Origin: Peribacillus muralis
Lineage (GTDB): Bacteria; Bacillota; Bacilli; Bacillales; DSM-1321
Direction: 5' to 3'
Assembly: GCF_001645685.2 (NCBI RefSeq)
Contig: NZ_CP017080.1
Location: 796,001-860,000 of the forward strand
Length of the DNA: 64,000 bases
Below, piece by piece: positions 27,535 through 36,241 of the stretch (position 1 is its first letter; the number at the start of each line of letters is the position of its first letter). Under the pieces are notes generated by a model that was not told where the DNA came from, made no database searches, and saw only the letters and a list, made by a program, of their open reading frames with translations. The position numbers and the translations under genes are program-made.

Positions 27535-27545
27535 GTCAATGTATG

Positions 27546-27588
27546 AATGAATCAGAAAGTGCTTTCCGGCTTCCTGATTCATTTTTGT
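27546..27588 (+). terminator. Terminator after the 42-residue gene
   Basis: AATGAATCAG (27546-27555) pairs perfectly with CTGATTCATT (27574-27583) and is followed by TTTGTT. Confidence 0.8.
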
Positions 27589-27610
27589 TATGTTTTGATT
27601 CACAATAATT

Positions 27611-27629
27611 GACAATGAGAATCGTTATC
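27611..27629 (+). promoter_or_regulatory. Fur box upstream of the haem monooxygenase gene
   Basis: GACAATGAGAATCGTTATC matches 16 of 19 positions of the Fur consensus GATAATGATAATCATTATC. It is 46 bases before the start of the monooxygenase gene, so iron-repressed expression is likely. Confidence 0.82.
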
Positions 27630-27674
27630 GACTAAAATGATTTAATATATGTTTATCGATTGGAGTTGTTCAGA

Positions 27675-27995
27675 TTGTTCGTTCAAATGAGAAAAACAGT
27701 GGTTACAGAAGGTAATTCCGACCAAGTGGTGAAACGTTTCAGTGCGGAAGGGATCATAGAAAAGCAGGATGGATTCATTGATTTAAGCGTAATGGTGAAA
27801 AAGGTAAGACGCGGCGATGAAGAGGTAATCATCATGATCAATTGGGAATCGGAAGAGCATTGGAAGCAGTGGGAAAAAAGTGAAGTCCATATCGCGGGCC
27901 ATAAGGCCAATCTCGGAAAGCCTAAGCCTGAATACATCGTCAGTTCAGAAGGGGCATTATATGAGGTGAAAGCAGTTAAAAAGGCAGTGAAATGA
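27675..27995 (+). CDS. hmoA: HmoA-type haem-degrading monooxygenase
   Basis: GGAG at 27662-27665 is nine bases before a TTG at 27675, which gives the family-like start MFVQMRKTVVTEGNSD and 106 residues. The protein is a single ABM (antibiotic-biosynthesis monooxygenase) fold of the IsdG/HmoA group, with GFIDLSVMVKKVRRGDEE and IMINWESEEHWKQWEKSE. This cytoplasmic group opens haem to release iron. It closely resembles Bacillus HmoA. The Fur box upstream supports an iron-limitation role. A GC-rich terminator follows, so the gene is monocistronic. Confidence 0.85.
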   Translation: MFVQMRKTVVTEGNSDQVVKRFSAEGIIEKQDGFIDLSVMVKKVRRGDEEVIIMINWESEEHWKQWEKSEVHIAGHKANLGKPKPEYIVSSEGALYEVKAVKKAVK

Positions 27996-28113
27996 TTTCT
28001 TGCCCTGCCCTTTTTATGTGCACGGCAGCAGCCAAAGTGCGTAATGTAATTTGTTTTATGGGAAGCGGAATGGCCGTCGTTTACATACAATAGCTTTACC
28101 TTCACTAAAATTC

Positions 28114-28142
28114 GGGCTCCCATTTATGGGCGCCCTTTTTTT
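28114..28142 (+). terminator. Terminator after hmoA
   Basis: GGGCTCCCAT and ATGGGCGCCC form a stem with one central mismatch and a two-base loop, followed by seven T residues. It lies about 120 bases after the hmoA stop and may also shield the converging sigma-54 activator gene. Confidence 0.72.
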
Positions 28143-28166
28143 CGTTCGGTCGGCAGTTTTTTTGCA

Positions 28167-29570
28167 TTAAAAATATTTTTTGTATTTCTTTAATTTATAG
28201 ATGACGGTTGGTTGACTGATGCCCAAGTGATCTGCCAGTTCATAAGTGGTTTTACATTGCTTAGATGCTTTAGTAAGCAGTTGGATTTCAACCTTTTCCA
28301 ATGTCCGCTTTAAATCGAATTTCTCTTCCCATTTCTGCTCCATTTCCAGCAGTGAAGAATCTTCAGGCTGGTGAATCTGACCTGTGATGGATTGAGGCAA
28401 GTGTTCCGGGGATATATTGGTTTCCTCAATGGTCAGTATTAGTCGTTCGATTAGATTTTCCAATTCACGTATATTTCCGGGCCAATCATAATGCGTCAAC
28501 ACTTCATATGTCGATGGTTGGATTTTTTTCGATTTGTGGTATTTAGCATTGGTTTTCCGTAAGTAATGTTCTATTAAGAGAGGGATATCCTCTTTACGTT
28601 CATGTAAGGCCGGAATCTGGATGGGAATCACATTCAATCGATAAAATAAATCGAGCCTGAATCTCCCCTCACTCACCATCTTCTTTAAATCTTGATTCGT
28701 TGCGGCAACAAGGCGGAAATTAATATGGATTTCTTTTTTCCCTCCGAGACGCTTTAGCTTTTTTTCCTGTAACACTTTCAATAATTTAGCTTGCATGGCA
28801 AGTGGGAGTTCTCCGATTTCATCCAAGAAAAGAGTTCCGCTGTCGGCCTGTTCAATCAAGCCCTGGCTCCCCTGCTTGCTCGCCCCTGTAAAAGCTCCCG
28901 ATTCATAGCCGAATATCTCTGATTCAAACAGACTATCAGGTATCGTGCTGCAATTCACTTCAATGAAGGGCTCTTTCTTCCGGTTGCTTTGATCATGGAT
29001 TGCACGAGCGAATGTGCTTTTCCCTACCCCTGAAGGTCCCAATAAGAGGATCGTGGCATCGGTTTTCGCAACATTATGTAGCGTTTTTAAAATGTGCTTC
29101 GTTTCGTTACTCCTCGCAATCATATCCTGGTGATCCAGTTCCTTTTCCCTTAAATCCTCAACTTCCGTTTGATAGCCTTTAACTTTTCGTTGCAGGTGCT
29201 CAAATTGGTCCTGCAATTGGAGAATATCGGTTTGATCCTGACCATAACTGATTACCCTTGCGAGGATGCCTTCCTTATTGAATATAGGATAGCCTGTCGA
29301 CATGACCACATGACCGGTTTTTGTTTGTTGCATGATCCGTTTCGCTTTCTTTTCTTTTAATACAAGCGCATTAATGGAAGGGGTGAGCAAGCCATCTTTT
29401 TCTAATTGATAAACGGACGTTCCAATATAAGAGTCACTTTTCATGCCGTATATCTCCCACAGCTTTGGGTTGGAATATAAAATGATTCCATCTTGATCCG
29501 TTATGAGGATATTATTATTCGAGGTTTCAATGATCTTTTGTAATTCTGCCTCCAGCATTTCGTCATTCAT
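28167..29570 (-). CDS. Sigma-54-dependent transcriptional activator (PAS-AAA-HTH)
   Basis: AAAAGGAGTCGATATC fits the ATG at 29570, giving 467 residues. The layout is an N-terminal PAS domain (about residues 10-110, with ILITDQDGIILYSNPKLWEI), a coiled linker (about 117-146), and an AAA+ domain. The AAA+ domain has Walker A GPSGVGKST (178-186), the sigma-54 contact loop GAFTGA (225-230) and Walker B TLFLDEIGE. A C-terminal helix-turn-helix ends LADHLGISQPTVIYKLKKYK. It is divergent from the ureohydrolase gene, whose promoter is a -24/-12 type, and a 10-bp inverted repeat lies between them, so it probably activates that operon. It is organised like RocR-type activators; the sensed ligand is unknown. 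Confidence 0.92.
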   Translation of the reverse strand: MNDEMLEAELQKIIETSNNNILITDQDGIILYSNPKLWEIYGMKSDSYIGTSVYQLEKDGLLTPSINALVLKEKKAKRIMQQTKTGHVVMSTGYPIFNKEGILARVISYGQDQTDILQLQDQFEHLQRKVKGYQTEVEDLREKELDHQDMIARSNETKHILKTLHNVAKTDATILLLGPSGVGKSTFARAIHDQSNRKKEPFIEVNCSTIPDSLFESEIFGYESGAFTGASKQGSQGLIEQADSGTLFLDEIGELPLAMQAKLLKVLQEKKLKRLGGKKEIHINFRLVAATNQDLKKMVSEGRFRLDLFYRLNVIPIQIPALHERKEDIPLLIEHYLRKTNAKYHKSKKIQPSTYEVLTHYDWPGNIRELENLIERLILTIEETNISPEHLPQSITGQIHQPEDSSLLEMEQKWEEKFDLKRTLEKVEIQLLTKASKQCKTTYELADHLGISQPTVIYKLKKYKKYF

Positions 29571-29657
29571 GATATCGACTCCTTTTAGTATCTGAATCCA
29601 GTTAATTAAAATATAAATCATAAAGTCTGAATAATCAAAAATTAAATCAAAAAATGG

Positions 29658-29689
29658 CGTGTTGATTAAACTATTAATCAATCAACACG
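29658..29689. promoter_or_regulatory. Inverted repeat, probable activator-binding site
   Basis: CGTGTTGATT (29658-29667) and AATCAACACG (29680-29689) are perfect inverted 10-base arms 12 bases apart. It lies 31 bases upstream of the -24 element. This is a likely upstream activating sequence for the divergent sigma-54 activator, although it is closer than usual. Confidence 0.7.
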
Positions 29690-29719
29690 AAAGAAAACGC
29701 TATGTATGCTACTGAAAAG

Positions 29720-29737
29720 TTGGCGTGAATCTTGCTT
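29720..29737 (+). promoter_or_regulatory. Sigma-54 (-24/-12) promoter
   Basis: TTGGCGTGAATCTTGCTT has the GG (29722-29723) and GC (29734-29735) doublets at correct spacing and matches TGGCAC-N5-TTGC apart from two bases. It lies 50 bases upstream of the ureohydrolase start. Confidence 0.85.
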
Positions 29738-29786
29738 TAATAAAGGTGAGATGAAAAATGATAGTAAAAACTTAGGAGGATGTTAC

Positions 29787-30785
29787 ATGATGAAATATCA
29801 ACCGAAGGATTCATTCCAATCACCCCGCTTTTGTGGAGTACGGACGTTCATGCGGCTCCCATTCGTTGAACGGATTGATGAACATATGGATTTTGTCATT
29901 ACCGGAATTCCTTTTGATTCCGGGCAATCATTTAGGACGGGCGCGAGATTCGGACCAGGAGCGATTCGTGATTTTTCCATTTTATTGCGACCATATAATC
30001 CAGAACAAGATATTAATATTTTTGATTATATATCTGGAATTGATTATGGGGATATTACGGTTGTCCCTGGCTATATTTCTGAAACGTATACTAAAATCGA
30101 AGCCGAGCTTACGCCTGTCATCGAAAAAGGGATCATTCCGATTTCTTTGGGAGGCGACCATTCCATTACGCTAGGGGAGCTGCGTGCAATCGTAAAAAAA
30201 CATGGACCTGTCGCCTTGCTGCAATTCGATGCCCACTCCGATACGTGGGATAGTTATTTCGATCAAAAGTATAATCACGGAACCGTTTTCCGCCGCGCGA
30301 TAGAAGAGGGTCTGATCGATGTATCGCGATCTCTTCAAATTGGTATGAGGGGTGGTCTGTACGGACCTGAGGACTTGCAGGATGCCCGGGACTTGGGCTT
30401 GGGCGTTTATACAACGAATGAATATAAAAGGAACGGCGTTGAAAAGATGCTGGAGATCATTCATGAGCGGATAGCGGATGGACCGGTGTTTTTGTCATTT
30501 GATATTGATTTCTTAGATCCGGTATATGCACCTGGAACGGGGACGCCTGAGGTTTCAGGGGCAAGCATTGATGATGCATTAGCGTTAGTCAGGGGGTTGA
30601 CGGGTATTGATTTCGTTGGCTTCGATCTTGTCGAAGTATTACCTGCGTATGATCATGGACAAGTCACCGCAGCTGCAGCGGCCAACATTGTCTATGAATT
30701 CATCACACTTATCGCACTTGCTAAAAAAAGGAAGCTGGATGAGATGAACATGGTGCAAGATTTAGAAAATCAGTATAACATCTAA
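29787..30785 (+). CDS. Agmatinase-family ureohydrolase
   Basis: AGGAGG at 29775-29780 fits the ATG at 29787, giving 332 residues; the frame is open upstream to 29706 but that part covers the promoter. The arginase-fold manganese ligands are in GGDHS (His125), FDAHSD (Asp148, His150, Asp152) and SFDIDFLDP (Asp239, Asp241). The protein hydrolyses a guanidino compound to urea and an amine. Agmatinase, guanidinobutyrase and guanidinopropionase are not separable by these motifs. Coupling to an SSS transporter and a sigma-54 promoter points to catabolism of an imported guanidino compound, not polyamine synthesis. Confidence 0.87.
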   Translation: MMKYQPKDSFQSPRFCGVRTFMRLPFVERIDEHMDFVITGIPFDSGQSFRTGARFGPGAIRDFSILLRPYNPEQDINIFDYISGIDYGDITVVPGYISETYTKIEAELTPVIEKGIIPISLGGDHSITLGELRAIVKKHGPVALLQFDAHSDTWDSYFDQKYNHGTVFRRAIEEGLIDVSRSLQIGMRGGLYGPEDLQDARDLGLGVYTTNEYKRNGVEKMLEIIHERIADGPVFLSFDIDFLDPVYAPGTGTPEVSGASIDDALALVRGLTGIDFVGFDLVEVLPAYDHGQVTAAAAANIVYEFITLIALAKKRKLDEMNMVQDLENQYNI

Positions 30786-30875
30786 TGTCGAATGCGAGAA
30801 ATCGGAGAAAAACGCTTTCCTTACTTTTGAAGGAAAGTGATATAAAACAAACCAACCCCTAAAGGAGATGTGTAC

Positions 30876-32309
30876 ATGCGAATTTTGGATATATCAATCA
30901 TGATCCTATATTTTTCTGTTTTGATGATTGTAGGGGTAATCGGTTCGAAACGGGCAAAAACGTCGGATGAATTCATTGTAGCGGGGCGTAATCTAGGGCA
31001 TTTCATGTATTTATCCTGTTTAGCGGCAGTGATATTAGGAGGAGCTTCTACTTTAGGAACGGCAAAGTTAGGTTATCAGTTTGGGATATCCGGCATTTGG
31101 CTGGTCGTGATGATCGGGCTTGGCATTATTGCCATTGGCATGTTTTTAACAAATAAGATTTTTGATTTAAAAGTGCTTACGATCAGTGAAATGCTTGAGA
31201 AGCGGTACAATTCCGAAACGCGCTTGATCAGTGCCTTGGTTTCAGTCATTTATACCTTCATGCTGACTGTAACGCAAGTGATCGGAATGGGGACAATATT
31301 GCATGTTTTGGCTGGCTGGAACTTAACGGTTTCCATGATAGTCGGGGGTGGAATCGTTTTATTTTATACAATATTAGGCGGAATGTGGTCAGTCACCATG
31401 ACGGATGTCATCCAATTCGTCATCATGACAATCGGTATCTTCCTTATCATGCTCCCAATGAGCATCTTCAAGGCTGGAGGGTGGAGTACTCTTCAAGAGA
31501 ATCTCCCTGCATCACATTTCGAATTAGGAAACATCGGCGGAGGCACGATCTTTCAATATTTTTTATTATTTACTTTAGGGGTAGTCGTGGGACAAGATAT
31601 TTGGCAGCGCCTTTTTACGGCACGAACCAAAGCCATCTCTCGCAATGGAACGATTGGAGCGGGAATTTACAGCGTTTTTTATGCAATTGCAATCAGTATC
31701 ATTGGAATGTGCGCTTTCATTATCCTTCCTGATTTAGACGATCCGCAAACTGCGTTTACAAGTATCGCGATGGAAACATTGCCTGCCGGGCTATTGGGAG
31801 TTGTCATTGCGAGTGTGGTCTCCGCCCTGATGTCGACTGCATCAGGAACATTGCTCGCTTCATCCACTTTAGTGGTCAATGACCTCATAAAAAAATATAT
31901 CGGACCAGGAATGAGCGAACGGCAATTTGTAAAAACATCACGAATCACGACTTTAACGATCGGCGTTATGACCATCATCGTTTCAATTTGGATTCAGGAT
32001 ATTTTAGTAGCATTGGATGTGGCCTACGCCATCTTATCGGGCGCCGTGTTCTTTCCGATCATACTTGGCTTCTTTTGGAAGAGGGTCACGGCTAATGCTG
32101 CATTCTACTCCATTCTCGCCAGCATGATCGTTATTATTTTCGGATTGTTCATAAACGGTCCTTCCTCGACTGGACCGATTTTATATGGACTTGCCACAAG
32201 CTTTGTCGTCATCACTGCCCTTACTTTGCTAAGTCCCAAGAACGAAACCTTAACTGAAGGTGATGCGGCTAAAGATATAAAGGGGAAAGACGTGGATATG
32301 GCCAATTGA
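30876..32309 (+). CDS. Sodium:solute symporter (SSS family)
   Basis: AAAGGAG at 30861-30867 is eight bases before the ATG at 30876, giving 477 residues and about 13 helices. Family features include RAKTSDEFIVAGRNLGHFM near the N-terminus and a conserved middle block ISRNGTIGAGIYSVFYAIAI. SSS members take up sugars, amino acids, urea or related solutes with sodium. It follows the ureohydrolase by 90 bases with no terminator between, so it probably imports the same guanidino substrate or exports its product. The C-terminus is charged and cytoplasmic. Confidence 0.87.
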   Translation: MRILDISIMILYFSVLMIVGVIGSKRAKTSDEFIVAGRNLGHFMYLSCLAAVILGGASTLGTAKLGYQFGISGIWLVVMIGLGIIAIGMFLTNKIFDLKVLTISEMLEKRYNSETRLISALVSVIYTFMLTVTQVIGMGTILHVLAGWNLTVSMIVGGGIVLFYTILGGMWSVTMTDVIQFVIMTIGIFLIMLPMSIFKAGGWSTLQENLPASHFELGNIGGGTIFQYFLLFTLGVVVGQDIWQRLFTARTKAISRNGTIGAGIYSVFYAIAISIIGMCAFIILPDLDDPQTAFTSIAMETLPAGLLGVVIASVVSALMSTASGTLLASSTLVVNDLIKKYIGPGMSERQFVKTSRITTLTIGVMTIIVSIWIQDILVALDVAYAILSGAVFFPIILGFFWKRVTANAAFYSILASMIVIIFGLFINGPSSTGPILYGLATSFVVITALTLLSPKNETLTEGDAAKDIKGKDVDMAN

Positions 32310-32345
32310 TGGACTGCTTCAAAAAATATTGGGGAGAAAAAGTAA

Positions 32346-32465
32346 ATGACCCTGCTGGCTGCTTCATTCCGCCTTTTTTCAAAGTTTGGTTTCGATGAAG
32401 GGATAGCAGGACACATTACGGTACGCGATCCGAAAAATACAGACCATTTTTGGGTTGCTCTTTAG
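32346..32465 (+). pseudogene. N-terminal fragment of a class II aldolase-family protein
   Basis: The 39-codon frame beginning MTLLAASFRLFSKFGFDEGI and continuing AGHITVRDPKNTDHFWVAL matches the start of the class II aldolase/adducin family, whose members run to about 220-260 residues. A TAG stop follows at once, and the downstream bases do not continue the family in any frame that I can see. It is therefore a remnant left by deletion. It follows the SSS transporter and may once have been part of that operon. Confidence 0.75.
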
Positions 32466-32513
32466 CCAAGTTCGTTTCAGATCTTATATTGATGAATCAT
32501 GATAGTGAAAATT

Positions 32514-32560
32514 AAACACAATACCTAGCTCATGTAAAACTTGGCTAGGTGTTGTGTTTT
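32514..32560 (+). terminator. Terminator after the SSS transporter region
   Basis: AAACACAATACCTAGC and GCTAGGTGTTGTGTTT form a long stem with one mismatch around a short loop, followed by TT. It ends the ureohydrolase-transporter transcript. Confidence 0.8.
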
Positions 32561-32664
32561 AGGCAGGTCATTTTACATTTTTTTCATGGCCATCGTTTCA
32601 GAGTTTTCTTGTATAGGACAATCTCCGTTCAGGAAAAGCTTGTTGTAAGGAGGCGATGTATGAA

Positions 32665-32756
32665 TGGGTACTTTCGAAGTTATTTCCCTGATGCTAAGCT
32701 TTGGCATGTTTGTAATTGCTATTCTTGATTTTAAAAATCATGACAAGAATCCTTGA
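32665..32756 (+). pseudogene. Frameshifted holin-like type I toxin gene
   Basis: MGTFEVISLMLS is read from the ATG at 32665 behind AAGGAGG (32648-32654), then a one-base deletion near 32700 breaks the frame. Reading the next frame continues GMFVIAILDFKNHDKNP and ends in TGA at 32754. Joined, the 30-residue product has the look of the small putative holin-like toxins of Bacillus (a SLMLSFG..VIAIL pattern with one membrane helix). The one-base loss would truncate the helix after about 16 residues. A terminator hairpin lies about 90 bases downstream, as in such type I loci. Confidence 0.65.
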
Positions 32757-32846
32757 CGATATTGTGAGATGTTCCTGTATGGCAGACGACTGTGCCAATA
32801 TTTCGCAAGAAGACGGCAATTTCCTCCAATCATTTAAACCAGAAGA

Positions 32847-32872
32847 GGACACCAATGTGAGGTGTTCTTTTT
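32847..32872 (+). terminator. Terminator of the holin-like toxin locus
   Basis: GGACACC (32847-32853) and GGTGTTC (32861-32867) pair with one G-U across a seven-base loop, followed by five T residues. Confidence 0.7.
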
Positions 32873-32909
32873 GTTGTTGCCATACCAAACGCTTCCCGGG
32901 CCATCAGCT

Positions 32910-32956
32910 TTGACAAAAAGGTGATATATCCGTATATTCATATAGACCGGTTGATA
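32910..32956 (+). promoter_or_regulatory. lmrAB promoter with overlapping LmrA-type operator
   Basis: TTGACA (32910-32915) and TATATT (32933-32938) are 17 bases apart. Directly after, TATAGACCGGTTGATA (32941-32956) resembles the LmrA/QdoR box ATAGACC...GT. A repressor bound there would cover the transcription start, as expected for autoregulation. Confidence 0.75.
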
Positions 32957-32980
32957 TAATTTTTTAGGAGTGATCCAGCT

Positions 32981-33553
32981 ATGGCAGGCAAAAGAAACTC
33001 AAAAGACATTCTGATTGAGGTTGCTTCACGACTTTTTCGAATACGCGGATATTATGGTGTTGGGCTTAAGGACATCATAGAGGAAAGTGGGATTCCTAAA
33101 GGCTCTCTATATCATTATTTTCCGAAAGGTAAGGAACAATTGGCGATCGAAGCGGTCATTCATACGAAAGAAATCGTCATCAAGGAAATTGAACGGGGAT
33201 TTGGGGAGTTTGAAGATCCGATTAAAGCGATTCAGGCTCATATCGTTCATTTATCCGAACTTTTTGGCGAAAGGGAAAGTCTATTGGGATTGCCGATCGG
33301 AACGATAGCGGCCGAAACATTTACGACAAGCGAGCCGATAAGAATAGCCTGTCAAGAGGCGATGGCGGATTGGCAAGCCATTTATGTGCAGAAATTACTC
33401 GAGGCGAATTACAGTGAGAAACGATCAAAGGAATTGAGTATCGTCATTAATGCCTTAATTGAAGGCGGCATCCTGCTATCTTTAACGGCCAAAAACGGGG
33501 AGCCGTTAAAAGCGATAGCCGAGCAAATCCCTTTATTGTTGGTAACTAATTAG
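32981..33553 (+). CDS. lmrA: LmrA-type TetR-family repressor
   Basis: This 190-residue protein has an N-terminal TetR helix-turn-helix (GLKDIIEESGIPKGSLYHYF, about residues 29-48). The C-terminal domain carries VINALIEGGILLSLTAKNGE, closely like Bacillus subtilis LmrA. In that system LmrA represses lmrAB and loses DNA binding with certain ligands such as flavonoids. GGAGTGATCC precedes the ATG. The next gene, 57 bases on, codes the matching efflux pump, and an LmrA-like box overlaps the promoter. The ligand here is inferred from the family only. Confidence 0.85.
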   Translation: MAGKRNSKDILIEVASRLFRIRGYYGVGLKDIIEESGIPKGSLYHYFPKGKEQLAIEAVIHTKEIVIKEIERGFGEFEDPIKAIQAHIVHLSELFGERESLLGLPIGTIAAETFTTSEPIRIACQEAMADWQAIYVQKLLEANYSEKRSKELSIVINALIEGGILLSLTAKNGEPLKAIAEQIPLLLVTN

Positions 33554-33610
33554 ATCAGGCGAAAAATATTCAGATTGGTAATACAGTAAGAAATTGGAGG
33601 AATTCATTTT

Positions 33611-35041
33611 ATGTCTACAGATGCAACACAGCAGCAAAGTCCGTCCATAAGAACGACACCCATTTTGATTTCTTTTTTGATTGCAGGATTCATCGGGTTA
33701 TTCAGTGAGACAGCTTTAAATATGGCTCTCGGGGACTTAATACAGGAGTTCACCATCAGCCCTTCCACCGTGCAATGGCTGACAACGGGTTACTTATTGA
33801 CCTTGGGGATATTGGTTCCCGTTTCAGGGCTCTTGATTCAATGGTTCAGTACACGGCAGCTATTCATTGCATCCATGGTGTTTTCCATCATCGGGACGCT
33901 TATAGCAGCGATAGCGCCTGGCTTCGGCATCTTGATGCTTGCACGTGTCATTCAGGCAATCGGAACAGGGCTTTTATTGCCGCTCATGTTCAATACGATT
34001 TTGGTGATTTTCCCGATTCATAAACGGGGAGCAACGATGGGCTTGATGGGGCTAGTGATCATGTTTGCACCTGCAATCGGCCCCACGGTTTCAGGCTTGA
34101 TCATCGAACATTTGAAATGGAACTATATATTCTGGGTATCTTTACCGTTTTTTGTGATTGCATTACTTTTTGGCCTCAAATATATGCAAAACGTTTCGTC
34201 CATCACCAAGCCGAAAATCGATGTTCCTTCCATTATCTTATCCACAATAGGTTTTGGGGGAATCGTTTATGGTTTTAGTATTGTAGGTGACCAAGGCTGG
34301 AGGGATGTTATCGTTCTTTCCTCGCTCATTGTAGGTCTTATAGCCTTATTCCTGTTTGCCGTAAGACAATTCAATATGGATAAACCGATGATCGACTTGC
34401 GCGTGTTTAAATATCCCATGTTCACATTAGGGTTATTGACCGTCTTCATTACGTTCATGATCATCATGTCTTCGATGATCCTTTTACCGCTTTACCTGCA
34501 AACGGGGCTGACATTAGCTGCATTTTCCGCCGGGCTTGTACTTTTACCAGGCGGTGTGCTTAATGGTATCATGTCACCGATTACAGGTCGCATTTTCGAT
34601 AAGTTTGGCCCAAGGGGCTTAGTGATTCCAGGCTTCATTATCATGATAGCCATGCTATGGTTCTTGACGAACGTAACGACTGAAACGTCCATCATCATGG
34701 TGATCGCCATGCATACCTTCCTCATGATTGGTGTTTCGATGGTCATGATGCCTGCCCAGACTAACGGGCTGAATCAACTGCCGAAAAATCTTTATCCCGA
34801 TGGCACAGCGCTCATGAATACATTGCAGCAAGTATCGGGTGCGATCGGTACGACGGTTGCCATTACCATCATGTCAGCCTCCCAAAAAAACTATATCGCC
34901 AATGCTAAAGATCCTTTCGACCCTTCAGCCATTAGCGGTTCTTTGACTGCGGGAGTCCAGGATGCCTTCATTTTTGGATTTGTCCTTGCCATCGCCGGTT
35001 TGATCATTTCCTTCTTTATAAAAACGGCACGCGAAAAATAA
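33611..35041 (+). CDS. lmrB: LmrB-type DHA2 MFS drug efflux pump
   Basis: This 476-residue protein with about 14 helices belongs to the DHA2 drug:proton antiporter family. Motifs include ALGDLIQEFTISPSTVQWLT near the N-terminus, motif C-like VIMFAPAIGPTVSGLIIEH (about 150-168) and LLPGGVLNGIMSPITGRIFD in the second half. Bacillus LmrB confers resistance to lincomycin and puromycin, and the lmrA-lmrB gene order matches. TTGGAGGAATTC precedes the ATG. Substrate range in this organism is not known. A terminator shared with the converging hydrolase follows. Confidence 0.85.
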   Translation: MSTDATQQQSPSIRTTPILISFLIAGFIGLFSETALNMALGDLIQEFTISPSTVQWLTTGYLLTLGILVPVSGLLIQWFSTRQLFIASMVFSIIGTLIAAIAPGFGILMLARVIQAIGTGLLLPLMFNTILVIFPIHKRGATMGLMGLVIMFAPAIGPTVSGLIIEHLKWNYIFWVSLPFFVIALLFGLKYMQNVSSITKPKIDVPSIILSTIGFGGIVYGFSIVGDQGWRDVIVLSSLIVGLIALFLFAVRQFNMDKPMIDLRVFKYPMFTLGLLTVFITFMIIMSSMILLPLYLQTGLTLAAFSAGLVLLPGGVLNGIMSPITGRIFDKFGPRGLVIPGFIIMIAMLWFLTNVTTETSIIMVIAMHTFLMIGVSMVMMPAQTNGLNQLPKNLYPDGTALMNTLQQVSGAIGTTVAITIMSASQKNYIANAKDPFDPSAISGSLTAGVQDAFIFGFVLAIAGLIISFFIKTAREK

Positions 35042-35117
35042 CAACAAGCATGAAAAAATAAAGTCTATGACTGATGAATGATGTTTTATTAAAAAACTAG
35101 GCAAATTGAAGAAAAAG

Positions 35118-35156
35118 AAGATGCTGTCTGTATTTTGCAGGCGGCATCTTTTTTTT
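35118..35156. terminator. Terminator between lmrB and the hydrolase gene
   Basis: AAGATGCTGTCTG and CAGGCGGCATCTT pair with G-U contacts and are followed by eight T residues. The A-rich left flank suits termination of the leftward gene too. Confidence 0.8.
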
Positions 35157-35165
35157 GGACTTAAT

Positions 35166-36008
35166 TCAATTCCTTTTCATGAAGTCAGATACCATAGTCA
35201 TAAAACCTTCTTTTTCTTCAAGATAAGGAAAGTGGTTACTTTCTTCAAAAATATAAAGTTTCGAATTCTTCAATCGGGCGTCAATGTCTTCAGAGAAAAT
35301 GAAAGGGCATTGCGCATCATGACGTCCACAATAAACGATAGCAGGAATACTAACCCTAGCTAGTTCGTCTTGTATATCAAAACTAGGTAGATCATAAAAC
35401 GAAAAGTAATTTAACCTTCTTTGAACGACTCTGCCGCTAGAAGGTTTTTGAAAATATCCGTCACGTTTTCGTTTATTGTATAGGGACATATCCGTCCACT
35501 CTCTATTGGCAGCTCTTTTTTTCTCAATTGTATGTTGTGAAGATTCCATGATATAAAATATCTCTTTCCACTTTTTATTGAGAGGGCTGCTTGGGCTGTA
35601 CATACTTCCTTCATGTTCCATATATTTGTTTGTAGCGGTTGCCCCTCCGACCATTATCTTTGAGAGGGAATCAGGAAAGCATGTTGCATAGACCAAACCG
35701 AGCATGCCCCCAGTTGAATGCCCAGCAAAACCCCATTGCTCCAAACCCAATTCTTCCCTGATGGCTTCTAAGTCCCCAACTGATTCTTTCATGCTCATTT
35801 CCGCGCCTACGACTGGTTTTGAAGAGCGTCCTGCACCCTTTAAATTCACAAGGTACACTTTGAAAGCATGTACAAATGCATCGGCAAAATAGTAGCCAAG
35901 TTCATTGAATTCGCTATATAAATGAGTAATGCAAACTGCTTCACCTTCACCTTGAACAAAAACCTCGAATATACCACGTTTCGTTTCAATCATTTTACGC
36001 TTCCACAT
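35166..36008 (-). CDS. Alpha/beta hydrolase
   Basis: This 280-residue protein has the alpha/beta hydrolase order: oxyanion region near CITHLYSEFNELGYYF, nucleophile elbow GHSTGG (Ser98), acid in YCGRHDAQCPF and His in EESNHFPYLEE. The pattern is like proline iminopeptidase or epoxide-hydrolase relatives, but the substrate is not predictable. AAGGAGGATTAAT precedes the ATG. It is not in an operon with its neighbours; the lmrB terminator lies on one side and an unrelated oxidoreductase on the other. Confidence 0.83.
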   Translation of the reverse strand: MWKRKMIETKRGIFEVFVQGEGEAVCITHLYSEFNELGYYFADAFVHAFKVYLVNLKGAGRSSKPVVGAEMSMKESVGDLEAIREELGLEQWGFAGHSTGGMLGLVYATCFPDSLSKIMVGGATATNKYMEHEGSMYSPSSPLNKKWKEIFYIMESSQHTIEKKRAANREWTDMSLYNKRKRDGYFQKPSSGRVVQRRLNYFSFYDLPSFDIQDELARVSIPAIVYCGRHDAQCPFIFSEDIDARLKNSKLYIFEESNHFPYLEEKEGFMTMVSDFMKRN

Positions 36009-36241
36009 ATTAATCCTCCTTATGTAGGTGATCGGTCAATAAAAAAATTGACGAATGTCCTCTTAGATATGCCGGAAAAGATAAAATCCCATTGGTCTTT
36101 TCTCCCATATTTTATCAAATGGTACTGAAAATGGAGTTAAATATTTGAATAATAACCATTTTTCGGATAATCTTACACAATGATAGGTACTTACCGTTAG
36201 TTTTTTTCCAAAAAATTAAGCGCTTAACAGGAGGAATTCAA

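Noticed and set aside
32716..32913. 65-codon frame downstream of the toxin remnant
   Set aside because: It overlaps the toxin fragment and its terminator, and its Cys-rich sequence has no family match or ribosome site.
35106..35363. 85-codon rightward frame
   Set aside because: It overlaps the lmrB terminator and the alpha/beta hydrolase gene on the other strand.
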